A stretch of 64,000 bases of DNA. Source: an uncultured Gammaproteobacteria bacterium. Its GTDB lineage: Bacteria > Pseudomonadota > Gammaproteobacteria > JAADHQ01. Positions 8,997 through 17,069 of this stretch are shown here, one piece after another. A program made the position numbers and the translations under genes. The DNA lies in the NCBI GenBank assembly GCA_947258655.1, contig CAMYJD010000007.1, forward strand, positions 1 to 64,000, in the 5' to 3' direction. Position 1 is the first letter of the stretch. Each line of letters begins with the position of its first letter. Under the pieces are notes generated by a model. The model did no database searches and was not told where the DNA came from. It saw only the letters and a program-made list of their open reading frames with translations.

Positions 8997-9850
8997 ACAA
9001 CAACACGCAGGATAAAAACATACTCATCAGCGGTTGCTCCAGCGGCATCGGTCTGTGTGTCGCCACAGGCCTGCAGCAACGCGGCTATCGCGTCTTTGCC
9101 ACAGCGCGCAAACAGGCCGATGTCGAGCGCCTCAACAGTGAAGGGCTGGAATCGCTGCAGCTGGACCTCGATGACAGCGTATCGATTCAGCATGCCATCG
9201 ATGAGGTCCTGTCACGTACGGGGGGCAGATTGTACGGGCTGTTTAACAACGGTGGCTATGCGCAACCGGGAGCGGTCGAGGACCTGTCACGCGAGGCGAT
9301 ACGCGCACAATTTGAAACCAACCTGTTCGGCTGGCTCGAACTGAGCAACCTGGTGATCCCGGTCATGCGTCGACAAGGTTATGGACGTATTATCCAGAAC
9401 AGCTCCGTGCTCGGCATGATCCCGTTCAAGTTCCGCGGCGCCTATGTGGCCTCGAAATTTGCACTCGAAGGGCTATCAAGCACGCTACGCGTCGAACTCG
9501 CGGATACATCGATACATGTGTGCCTGATAGAACCCGGGCCGATCACCAGCAGGATTCGCGAGAACTCGCTGCTGGCGCTGGAAAAATATGTCGATACCGA
9601 TAACAGCGTGCATCGCGATGCCTACCACCATGTACTCGAACGCCTGCGCAAACCGGGAGCGGTCATGAAGTCGACGCTGCCACCGGAGGCCGTACTCAAA
9701 CGCGTGATCCATGCGCTGGAAAGTCGCAAACCCAAGATCCGTTATTACGTCACGACACCGACCTATGTTGCCGGCATACTGCGTCGCATCCTGCCTTACC
9801 GGATGCTCGACCGGGTGCTGATAAGAAGTTCGTCCGGAGGTAAACGCTAG
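8993..9850 (+). CDS. Short-chain dehydrogenase/reductase (SDR)
   Basis: A 285-residue classical SDR. The nucleotide-binding motif GCSSGIG sits near residue 14. NNGGYA stands in place of the usual NNAG, the catalytic Ser is in IIQNSSVLG and the catalytic YVASK motif lies near residues 150-154. The C-terminus is basic and hydrophobic (RRILPYRMLDRVLIR), suggesting peripheral membrane contact. The family reduces or oxidises carbonyls and alcohols with NAD(P). The substrate is unknown. The ATG overlaps the end of the DUF1614 gene, so it closes the operon that starts with the RRM gene. Confidence 0.9.
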   Translation: MNNNTQDKNILISGCSSGIGLCVATGLQQRGYRVFATARKQADVERLNSEGLESLQLDLDDSVSIQHAIDEVLSRTGGRLYGLFNNGGYAQPGAVEDLSREAIRAQFETNLFGWLELSNLVIPVMRRQGYGRIIQNSSVLGMIPFKFRGAYVASKFALEGLSSTLRVELADTSIHVCLIEPGPITSRIRENSLLALEKYVDTDNSVHRDAYHHVLERLRKPGAVMKSTLPPEAVLKRVIHALESRKPKIRYYVTTPTYVAGILRRILPYRMLDRVLIRSSSGGKR

Positions 9851-9936
9851 ACCTGGAACCGACACTACAGGACTGCGGACATGCCTGCAGCAGCTGCCAT
9901 CTGTTTCGACGATCCGCTATGAACTATGCCCGGATC

Positions 9937-10719
9937 TTATTCCTGCTCACCATGCGCGGGCCAGTTATGCGCATCGATCGTTTCCTGATAGGCATGCCAG
10001 GTTGCATGGCCGATCAATGGCAACAGTACGATCAAAGTCAGGGTAAAAAATCCGACGAACACGCATAACGTTATAATCAGCCCCCATAACAACATCACGC
10101 CCTTGTTGCGGAAGCAGGCATTGATACTGGTGATCACCGCCGTGACGACATCGACCTTGCGGTCCAGCAACATCGGCAGCGATAAGGCACTGGCGCAGAA
10201 TATTACCGCGGAAAACAGCGCACCGACGGCCGTACCGACACCAAGAAATATGGCAAGATCACTCAGATCGGGTTCGGCTTCAACAGGAAAGAAGATATGG
10301 ATAGTCGATGCCGCGCGCGCCCAGATCAGGAAAACCACCAGCAGGATCGCCGCAAATATCATTTCGTTGGAAAAATGCTTTCTGCCCTCCTGCAGGCAAT
10401 AACCGAGCACGGGCTTCTTGCCGCCCTGGATCTGGCGGCTGATTGAGTACAGGCCGAATGCCAGCACCGGCCCGACAAACATGAAGCCGGCCAGCATCGC
10501 CACCATCATGATGAAACTGCCTATCTGGTATGACAGATAGGCGACCGCATAACTGATCAGCATTAACACAAATCCGTACAGCAGGCTTTGCCTGGGCGCT
10601 GTGCGTATATCCTGCCAGCCCAGGCGCATCCAGCGCCACGGTGCTCCCATGTCGAGCTGCCTGCACGGCGCCACAAACGGCATACTGGAAGGATCAATAT
10701 GATCAGATGATCCTGACAT
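9937..10719 (-). CDS. DUF2189 family inner-membrane protein
   Basis: A 260-residue membrane protein with a polar N-terminus followed by about six membrane segments. The N-terminal part (WRWMRLGWQDIRTAPRQSLL) and the segment GPVLAFGLYSISRQ match the DUF2189 pattern. Its function is unknown. An AAGGAG ribosome site stands just upstream of the ATG at 10719. It stands alone, convergent with the SDR gene, and is separated by 160 bases from the next minus-strand gene. Confidence 0.75.
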   Translation of the reverse strand: MSGSSDHIDPSSMPFVAPCRQLDMGAPWRWMRLGWQDIRTAPRQSLLYGFVLMLISYAVAYLSYQIGSFIMMVAMLAGFMFVGPVLAFGLYSISRQIQGGKKPVLGYCLQEGRKHFSNEMIFAAILLVVFLIWARAASTIHIFFPVEAEPDLSDLAIFLGVGTAVGALFSAVIFCASALSLPMLLDRKVDVVTAVITSINACFRNKGVMLLWGLIITLCVFVGFFTLTLIVLLPLIGHATWHAYQETIDAHNWPAHGEQE

Positions 10720-10879
10720 GGCGAAAACTCCTTAAAACACTTTCATTATAATTATCAGGAGCCGATGGCCTGGCTGGCAAGTCATCTGCCCTTGTTCACA
10801 TCATAGTACAGTCGCAACAGATGCAAGCAATCATGTAATTCTGCCAGGGTATAGAGCCATCAACAAACCTCGCACATGC

Positions 10880-11116
10880 CTACAAGCCGATCATTTCCGA
10901 ATGACCCGCCAGTCTGCTGACCGTTGCGAGCATATGCATAGACGTCGTAACGTCCGGGTTATATTCGACAATCAACAAATGATTTCTGTTTTCGGGCATA
11001 TGCACACTGACCACACCCTGCTGTTGGCGCAGTGTCGTCTCGACCTTGTCACGGGTATCGGCATCGGTTTCCCGGTCCATATGAATAGTGACGTCTGTCA
11101 GTTTAATATCAGCCAT
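10880..11116 (-). CDS. Small HMA-like ferredoxin-fold protein without CXXC
   Basis: A 78-residue protein with the beta-alpha-beta-beta-alpha-beta look of heavy-metal-associated domains (VTIHMDRETDADTRDKVE, then GVVSVHMPENR, then LLIVEYNPD). The metal-binding CXXC motif is absent and there is no cysteine at all. Histidines and methionines are present (HMPE, SMHM, GHSEM) but no known metal site can be named. The ATG is preceded by a strong GGAGGG site. The role is unknown; a binding or dimerisation module is possible. Confidence 0.7.
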   Translation of the reverse strand: MADIKLTDVTIHMDRETDADTRDKVETTLRQQQGVVSVHMPENRNHLLIVEYNPDVTTSMHMLATVSRLAGHSEMIGL

Positions 11117-11564
11117 TGTATTCCCTCCTGATTGGATAATGGAAACTGTATATTGTTACAACAGGCGATGCCGACCACAGATCCTTTTCAGTATATAGTC
11201 AACGCCGTTGCTGCTATTATGAAGTATAGTTGTTCCCGCTACAAATGCAGTGTAATCGCCATGCAGGATTTTGTATTCGTAAGCGGCTGCGCTGCACATT
11301 AATTACTGCCTGAATTAAACACAACATGACACTCCGGCAACTCAATTCACGATTTCATTAAACGCTAATATAAGCAATCAAACTGGTTCAACATGCTTTA
11401 CGGGCATTACACTGTTATTGACTGTATCAATCCGTATGCCGTGACAGTCCGGGGTAATTGTAAAGCCGCACAAACACTCAAGAGTTCTGGCGACAGGACG
11501 AAAACCAGTATATTCATATATTATAAAGGAACATGCTCACTGCTAAGTGAGCGGGATAAACCTT
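11117..11564. other. Intergenic leader of the MotB/MotA-like pair
   Basis: About 450 bases without a supported gene. It carries the divergent promoters of the HMA-like gene and the MotB-like gene. A perfect 7-bp hairpin (GCTCACT, loop GCTA, AGTGAGC) at 11535-11552 ends 12 bases before the ATG at 11565, and an AAGGA at 11526-11530 lies upstream of it. Confidence 0.6.
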
Positions 11565-12452
11565 ATGTCAGAAATCGATACAGATGCCAGCGACAAAGAC
11601 GCGTCAGGCAAAAACCCTGATCCGCAGTCAGCGTCACAGATCGAGCCGATTAAAGTCAGCAGATCACGACGGCCATCGAGCCCTGCGTGGTCTCTCGATC
11701 AGCACAGGGATAGTGGACTGCGCACAGAGTACTTCATCAGCGATGATGACAACATCTGGTCGATACCCTGGGCCAACCTGATGATGGTGTTGTTTGCGAT
11801 CGTGTTTATGCTCATCAGTCTGCAGAGCAGGGATTCACAAACGCAAACGACTGTAGTCGGCATGAGCGCCACTCATCAACCGGCGTCGCAGCAGTCAGTG
11901 AATCCGGTCCCGATTGGAAAAGCGCACAGCACCGATACTGTATCGCAACTATCTTTGCCAAGCGCTGCGACAGCTGTCACGCCAACGAGCCTGTTGGTGC
12001 ATATCACGAAATCACTGGGTGTGGCAGACAACGGCCAGGTCACGACTACACAAATGCCCGACCAGTCCATCAAGTTAAGCCTGGCCGCGGACATGCTTTT
12101 CGAATCCAATACTGCGCAACTGACCCAACAGGCACACGTCATCCTCGACCAGGTTTCCGGTTTGCTGCACAACATGCAGCGGCAAATCCACATCGTCGGC
12201 CATACCGACGATCAGGCCGTCGCCAGCGAGCGATACCAGGATAACTGGGCGCTGTCGCTGGCGCGCGCGAGTGCGGTGACGAGATACCTTATCGATCCTG
12301 GCAAGATCAATGGCGCCAGGTTTATAGTCAGCGGACGGGCGCAGTATGCGCCGCTGGCATCGAATCTGATCGCAAGTTCCCGCGCCATGAACAGACGCGT
12401 GGACATTATTATCACACCTGGTACTTACCCGCCAGTGGAGAGTAAATCATGA
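11565..12452 (+). CDS. MotB/OmpA-like protein with Asn at the ion-channel Asp position
   Basis: A 295-residue protein with a polar N-terminus of about 60 residues, one membrane helix (about 70-87, LMMVLFAIVFMLISL) and a C-terminal OmpA/MotB peptidoglycan-binding domain (IVGHTDDQAV, RASAVTRYL, VSGRAQYAP). MotB proteins anchor stator complexes to peptidoglycan and conduct ions through an Asp at the helix start (YADFMT or FADLMT). Here the equivalent reads WANLMM, with Asn71 encoded by AAC. The start at 11565 was chosen over an in-frame GTG at 11547 because GCGGG lies close upstream. The MotA-like gene overlaps its stop, so the two form one unit. No flagellar gene is near. Confidence 0.85.
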   Translation: MSEIDTDASDKDASGKNPDPQSASQIEPIKVSRSRRPSSPAWSLDQHRDSGLRTEYFISDDDNIWSIPWANLMMVLFAIVFMLISLQSRDSQTQTTVVGMSATHQPASQQSVNPVPIGKAHSTDTVSQLSLPSAATAVTPTSLLVHITKSLGVADNGQVTTTQMPDQSIKLSLAADMLFESNTAQLTQQAHVILDQVSGLLHNMQRQIHIVGHTDDQAVASERYQDNWALSLARASAVTRYLIDPGKINGARFIVSGRAQYAPLASNLIASSRAMNRRVDIIITPGTYPPVESKS

Positions 12453-13261
12453 TGACACGCTATAACTGGCTGGCTGTTGCGCTATTCGCCAGCCTGTTTG
12501 TAACCAGTTTCTATGTATACGATAATGCCGCGCTGTTTTTTAATCCCCTCGGCCTGCTGGTCGTGATCTCGGGCACACTCGGCGCGATGTTCCTGAGCTA
12601 TTCCTCTACCGACATCGTTGCCGCCGCGCGTGTCGCCCATAATGCCTATACAGTAGAGCCGCCAACGACCGATGAAATCGTTGACACGCTAATGGACCTG
12701 TCGGTGCGCTCACGCCGCAAAGGCATGCTGGCGCTGGAGGATGCCGAGGAGGAGACGACCGTGAGTTTTTTACGCCGCGCCCTGGAGATGCTGGTCGACA
12801 GTTACAGCGCCGACGAATTACGCGACATCCTCTATACCGAGATGCATTACTTTCATGAACGCCGAATCCACCATGAGCGCCTGTTTCGCCATGCCGCGCG
12901 CCTGGCTCCTGCGTTCGGTGTCGCCGGCAGTATCGTCGGCCTGATTGCAATGCTGTCCGGCTATGGCGAGCAGCATTTTATTATGCAGAACATGGCGGTC
13001 GCATTGACATCGATCCTGTACGGCATCGTTATAGGCAACTTCATCCTCAATCCGATTGCCGAAAACATCAATGCCAAGACCGGTCGTGAACTAATGATGC
13101 AGAAGCTGGTAACTGACGGTGTCATGGCCATCCAGTCCGAGCAGAATTCAGTACGCCTGGCAAAAAAACTGGAGTCGTTTCTGACACCGGCCGCGCGTCA
13201 GGCCAGTGGACATTCATTCGACGAAATCAGGGAGCGTGTGCGCAAGCTGCAGTCCGAATGA
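12449..13261 (+). CDS. MotA/PomA-like membrane protein
   Basis: A 270-residue protein of the MotA/TolQ/ExbB family. It has two N-terminal membrane helices (WLAVALFASLFVTSFYVY and FNPLGLLVVISGTLGAMFL), a charged cytoplasmic domain (about 50-145) and two C-terminal helices. The third helix contains LAPAFGVAGSIVGLI with the conserved proline at 154. The fourth contains ALTSILYGIVIGNFILNPIAENI-like residues typical of PomA. Its ATG overlaps the MotB-like stop (ATGATGA) behind GGAGAG. With its partner it should form a stator-like complex, but the missing Asp in the MotB-like partner makes ion-driven work doubtful or different. A role outside flagellar motility is likely because no flagellar genes adjoin it. 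Confidence 0.88.
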   Translation: MMTRYNWLAVALFASLFVTSFYVYDNAALFFNPLGLLVVISGTLGAMFLSYSSTDIVAAARVAHNAYTVEPPTTDEIVDTLMDLSVRSRRKGMLALEDAEEETTVSFLRRALEMLVDSYSADELRDILYTEMHYFHERRIHHERLFRHAARLAPAFGVAGSIVGLIAMLSGYGEQHFIMQNMAVALTSILYGIVIGNFILNPIAENINAKTGRELMMQKLVTDGVMAIQSEQNSVRLAKKLESFLTPAARQASGHSFDEIRERVRKLQSE

Positions 13262-13745
13262 ACTATGCTACTGATACCCCATACCTGTTGCTGACCCATC
13301 CATGAATTATATATTCCAAGATGCAGGGATTTTTTATATAGGGAACCTCTGATTAATTCAATATCCTGAGTCATTGCGAGCTTTTTGACCAGGAAGGTCT
13401 TATGCCGTGGAGCCCACGGATGGGCGGGAGCGGCTTGGCCAGGATGGCCTTATTGCCGTTTATCTAAAATGCAAATGATTGGCACTATGGTCGCGGAGCC
13501 CATGGAAGGGCGAGAGCGATGCAGCGTGGCAATCTGTCAAATAGAAGCATACCATGACAGGCCGCCTTTATATCTCTATTGAATGCCCCTTCGAATTGCT
13601 TTACCGAAGGGTATCCTTTAGGACGGAGCTGCTCTCGACTGCCAGTTCCAGACGTAGTCTAACGATTACATCCTTGCAATCATAGTGCCTGCTTCCATGC
13701 AGTGTTTGCGCAATGACTTATTACGTAGCCATATCGATGAGATAC
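13262..13745. other. Intergenic region with dispersed repeat
   Basis: No gene is supported. The centre is an inverted copy of the repeat family seen at 3365-3634. A 7-bp stem (CCCTTCG at 13587, CGAAGGG at 13605) without a T-run follows. GGGAACCTCTGATTAATTC at about 13341 resembles the edge of a further repeat unit. The open frame across 13385-13582 is made of repeat sequence and is not counted as a gene. Confidence 0.6.
13373..13546. repeat. Dispersed repeat, inverted copy of the 3.4-3.6 kb family
   Basis: The element starts with TCATTGCGAG and ends with GCAGCGTGGCAATCTG, the two typical ends. Inside, 13391-13456 is the reverse complement of about 1.3 units of the 50-bp repeat at 3517-3616, including GGTCTTATGCCGTGGAGCC. 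A second partial unit (GGAGCCCATGGAAGGGCGAG) follows at about 13496. Confidence 0.8.
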
Positions 13746-16343
13746 TCAGGCCGCCGAAGCTGTCCTGGCAGACTTGCTGTAGACCATTTCGTCACCTTGA
13801 ACATCCACCTTGATGACATCTCCCGGTTTGTAATGCCCGGCCAGAATTTCCTGGGCCAGCGAGTTTTCCAGTTGTTGCTGGATCGCGCGCTTCAGCGGCC
13901 GTGCGCCATAAACAGGATCGAAGCCGGCCTCTCCGAGACGATCGAGTGCCGCCTCACTTAGTTCGAGCTCCATATCACGATCCTGCAGGCGTTGGCGCAG
14001 ATAAGCGATCTGGATATCGGTAATCACGCGGATCTGTTCGCGACCCAAGGGATGGAACACGACGACCTCGTCGATGCGATTGATAAATTCAGGACGGAAG
14101 TGCGCACCAACACTGTCCATGACCGCGTGCTTCATCGCTTCGTAATTATCCTCCCCGGACATCTCCTGGATCTGTTGTGAACCCAGATTCGAGGTCATGA
14201 CAATAACGGTGTTCCTGAAGTCGACGGTACGTCCCTGACCATCGGTCAGACGCCCATCATCGAGGACCTGCAGCAGCACATTGAATACATCGGGATGCGC
14301 CTTCTCGACCTCATCGAGCAGAATCACCGAATAGGGACGCCGGCGTACGGCCTCGGTCAGGTAACCACCCTCTTCATAGCCGACATATCCCGGCGGAGCA
14401 CCGATCAGTCTGGCCACGGCATGCTTCTCCATGAACTCGGACATATCCAGGCGCACGATGGCCTCTTCGGTATCGAACAGAAATGCGGCCAGTGCCTTGG
14501 TTAGTTCGGTCTTGCCAACACCGGTTGGACCGAGAAACAGGAACGAACCGTTCGGTCGGTTCGGATCCGACAGTCCCGCACGTGAGCGGCGGATGGCATC
14601 ACTGACAGCGACGACCGCCTCGTCCTGACCAACGACACGTTTGCGCAGGTCATCTTCCATATGCAACAGTCTTTCACGTTCCCCCTCGAGCATCTTCGAG
14701 ACCGGGATACCGGTCCAGCGCGAAACCACTTCGGCAATCTCTTCGTCGGTGACACGATTGCGCAGCAACTGCATGGTTTGTTCCTCGGCCTCGGTGGCCA
14801 TCTGCAGCGATTTTTCCAGGTCCGGGATCTGCCCGTACTGCAGTTCCGACATGCGCGCCAGATCGCCGGCGCGTCGGGCTGTTTCCATTTCCTGGCGTGC
14901 ACGCTCGAGCTCCTCCTTGATGTGTGTCGCCCCCTGCAAGGCCGCCTTTTCTGACTTCCAGATCTCTTCCAGATCCGAAAACTCACGTTCCAGGCTGCTG
15001 ATCTCGGTCTCGAGGTTCTGCAGGCGTTTTTTCGAGGCCTCATCGGTCTCTTTCTTGACCGCCTCACGTTCAATCTTGAGCTGGATCAGACGGCGTTCAA
15101 GCTTGTCCATTTCTTCCGGTTTGGAATCGATTTCCATACGAATGCGACTGGCTGCCTCATCAATCAGGTCGATGGCCTTGTCCGGCAACTTGCGGTCGGT
15201 GATATAACGATGTGACAGTGTTGCCGCTGCAACAATCGCCGGGTCGGTTACATCGACACCATGATGCAATTCATATTTCTCTTTAAGTCCACGCAGGATG
15301 GCTATCGTATCTTCTACGGAAGGTTCATCGACCAGCACCTTCTGGAAACGACGCTCGAGGGCCGCATCCTTTTCTACATACTGGCGATACTCGTCCAGTG
15401 TCGTTGCACCGACACAATGCAGTTCACCGCGTGCCAGGGCCGGTTTGAGCATGTTTCCGGCATCCATGGCACCTTCGGCCTTACCGGCACCGACCATGGT
15501 ATGGATCTCATCGATAAACAGGATAATCTGTCCTTCCTGTTTGGCCAGGTCATTCATGACCGCCTTCAGGCGTTCCTCAAACTCACCACGGTATTTGGCC
15601 CCGGCAAGCAAGGCGCCGAGGTCGAGGGCGAGGATACGTTTGCCACGCAGACCTTCCGGGATCTCGCTATTAACGATACGCTGCGCCAGCCCCTCGATGA
15701 TCGCCGTTTTACCGACACCCGGTTCACCAATCAGCACCGGATTGTTTTTTGTGCGCCGCTGCAGGACCTGGATAGTACGACGGATCTCGTCATCGCGACC
15801 GATTACCGGGTCGAGCTTGCCCTGTTCGGCACGCTCGGTCAGATCGATGGTGTATTTTTCCAGCGCCTGACGCTGGTCCTCGGCATTCGGATCATCGACG
15901 CTCTGTCCGCCACGCATATCCGTAATGGCCGACTCAAGCCCGCCCTTGCTGGCACCGGCATCGCGTAACATGTTACCCAGTTGACCCTTGTCTTCCAGTG
16001 CCGCCAGCACGAACAGTTCACTGGAGATATAGTTGTCGTTGCGCTGCTGGGCCAGCTTGTCGGTCAGATTCAACAGTTTGCCGAGATCATTGGACAGATG
16101 CACATCACCACCCACGCCCTCGACGGCGGGCAGGCGATCCATGGCCTCGCCGAGCTGCGAGCGCAGTTTATTGACATTGGTTCCTGCCTGCGTCAACAGG
16201 TGACGGATACTGCCACCGTCCTGATCCAGCAGCGCGATCATGACATGAACCGGCTCTATAAACTGGTGGTCGCGACCGACCGCCAGGCTCTGAGCATCGG
16301 CCAGGGCCAGTTGAAACTTGCTGGTTAGTTTATCCATTCTCAT
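13746..16343 (-). CDS. clpB: ATP-dependent disaggregase ClpB
   Basis: An 865-residue Hsp100 chaperone that pulls polypeptides out of aggregates together with DnaK. It has the N-domain (about 1-145), NBD1 with GEPGVGKTA, the coiled-coil middle domain (about 400-530, rich in Glu and Arg), NBD2 with GPTGVGKTE and the C-terminal domain. The pore loop [10 protein letters not shown] and GYVGYEEGG are present. I place the start at the ATG at 16343 ([14 protein letters not shown]), which matches the family N-terminus and follows GAGGTGG; a GTG nine bases upstream is possible. It stands downstream of the SOR-like gene, separated by a terminator, so it has its own promoter. Confidence 0.98.
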   Translation of the reverse strand: MRMDKLTSKFQLALADAQSLAVGRDHQFIEPVHVMIALLDQDGGSIRHLLTQAGTNVNKLRSQLGEAMDRLPAVEGVGGDVHLSNDLGKLLNLTDKLAQQRNDNYISSELFVLAALEDKGQLGNMLRDAGASKGGLESAITDMRGGQSVDDPNAEDQRQALEKYTIDLTERAEQGKLDPVIGRDDEIRRTIQVLQRRTKNNPVLIGEPGVGKTAIIEGLAQRIVNSEIPEGLRGKRILALDLGALLAGAKYRGEFEERLKAVMNDLAKQEGQIILFIDEIHTMVGAGKAEGAMDAGNMLKPALARGELHCVGATTLDEYRQYVEKDAALERRFQKVLVDEPSVEDTIAILRGLKEKYELHHGVDVTDPAIVAAATLSHRYITDRKLPDKAIDLIDEAASRIRMEIDSKPEEMDKLERRLIQLKIEREAVKKETDEASKKRLQNLETEISSLEREFSDLEEIWKSEKAALQGATHIKEELERARQEMETARRAGDLARMSELQYGQIPDLEKSLQMATEAEEQTMQLLRNRVTDEEIAEVVSRWTGIPVSKMLEGERERLLHMEDDLRKRVVGQDEAVVAVSDAIRRSRAGLSDPNRPNGSFLFLGPTGVGKTELTKALAAFLFDTEEAIVRLDMSEFMEKHAVARLIGAPPGYVGYEEGGYLTEAVRRRPYSVILLDEVEKAHPDVFNVLLQVLDDGRLTDGQGRTVDFRNTVIVMTSNLGSQQIQEMSGEDNYEAMKHAVMDSVGAHFRPEFINRIDEVVVFHPLGREQIRVITDIQIAYLRQRLQDRDMELELSEAALDRLGEAGFDPVYGARPLKRAIQQQLENSLAQEILAGHYKPGDVIKVDVQGDEMVYSKSARTASAA

Positions 16344-16422
16344 TCGAGCCACCTCATGTTTATGAATTCTTGTCTAATGGCATATAAATGTAGACAGTGT
16401 TATAGAAATTCAAGCCTGCAAA

Positions 16423-16452
16423 CAAAAAACCCGGCATGCAAGCATACCGGGC
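16423..16452 (-). terminator. Rho-independent terminator of the SOR-like gene
   Basis: CCGGCATGC and GCATACCGG form a stem with one mismatch and a two-base loop. On the minus strand the stem is followed by a run of six T. It lies 24 bases beyond the stop of the gene at 16477. Confidence 0.8.
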
Positions 16453-16476
16453 CTCGTTTTGGATTATTATTTATAA

Positions 16477-16893
16477 TCAAACGCTTGCAGTATTCAACCA
16501 GGTATCGTGCTTGTTACAGACACTCAACACATGTAACTCGCCTCTGTAGGAACCCAGGTCAAATGTCGATACTGCGACCTTGTCCTTCATCGGGTCAAAC
16601 ATGCGTTCTGTAATGAAATTATAGTCCTTATCCAGCAACATGTGTTTGACGATATAATGTTCATAGCCGTTCATTGCATGGCTGGTCATGACCTTGATCT
16701 TGCCGCCCTGCAGTTTTTCCACGAGTGGAAAATGACCGCCTATCTTCTTAGACCAACGTCCCGGATTCTCCCTGGTATAATAAAGGCCTCCTGCCATCGG
16801 CGCAGGACCGCTGCCCTTGGCGGATACCAATGTAGGCGCGGCAACGCCACTGACCCCCAACAAACCCAGTTTTAACAGTGCTCTTCTATCCAT
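16477..16893 (-). CDS. Tat-exported superoxide reductase-like (desulfoferrodoxin family) protein
   Basis: The start at 16893 follows AAGGAAA and gives 138 residues. The N-terminus MDRRALLKLGLLGVSG looks like a twin-arginine signal. The mature domain carries the five iron ligands expected of superoxide reductase: His54 (GGHFP), His72 (TSHAM), His79 (EHYI), Cys126 and His129 (VCNKHDTW). The family reduces superoxide to hydrogen peroxide at a Fe(His)4Cys centre without making oxygen. The EKHxP motif of classical enzymes is replaced by IGGHFP, so the catalytic lysine and glutamate are missing. Periplasmic location is inferred. It could be a redox or sulfur-compound binding relative instead of a true reductase. 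The gene has its own terminator. Confidence 0.8.
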   Translation of the reverse strand: MDRRALLKLGLLGVSGVAAPTLVSAKGSGPAPMAGGLYYTRENPGRWSKKIGGHFPLVEKLQGGKIKVMTSHAMNGYEHYIVKHMLLDKDYNFITERMFDPMKDKVAVSTFDLGSYRGELHVLSVCNKHDTWLNTASV

Positions 16894-17019
16894 AATATTT
16901 CCTTCTATATATACGAGTTTTTCCATACAACACCCATTAACACGCACTATCCTAGAGCGAATGAGCGCACAGTCAAGCGAAAATTGTGCGCTCCTCTCGG
17001 CGTTAAATTATAACAAGCA

Positions 17020-17047
17020 TAAAAAAGGGGAGCTTACGCTCCCCTCT
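17020..17047 (-). terminator. Rho-independent terminator of the OmpA/TSP3 gene
   Basis: AGGGGAGC and GCTCCCCT form a perfect 8-bp stem with a TTAC loop, followed on the minus strand by six T. It lies just beyond the stop at 17070. Confidence 0.92.
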
Positions 17048-17069
17048 TATGTACGCAAAGCGAGTGAAA

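Noticed and set aside
11440-11520. Possible cyclic di-GMP riboswitch before the MotB-like gene
   Set aside because: Some words (AAAGCCG, GGCGACAGGACG) recall the class, but the conserved core and paired stems cannot be laid out, so it is not claimed.
13385-13582. Small open frame in the repeat
   Set aside because: It is made of dispersed repeat sequence, has no ribosome site and matches the inverse of another non-coding locus.
16893-16947. Upstream start for the SOR-like gene
   Set aside because: It would place 18 non-hydrophobic residues before the Tat-like signal, while AAGGAAA is correctly spaced before the ATG at 16893.
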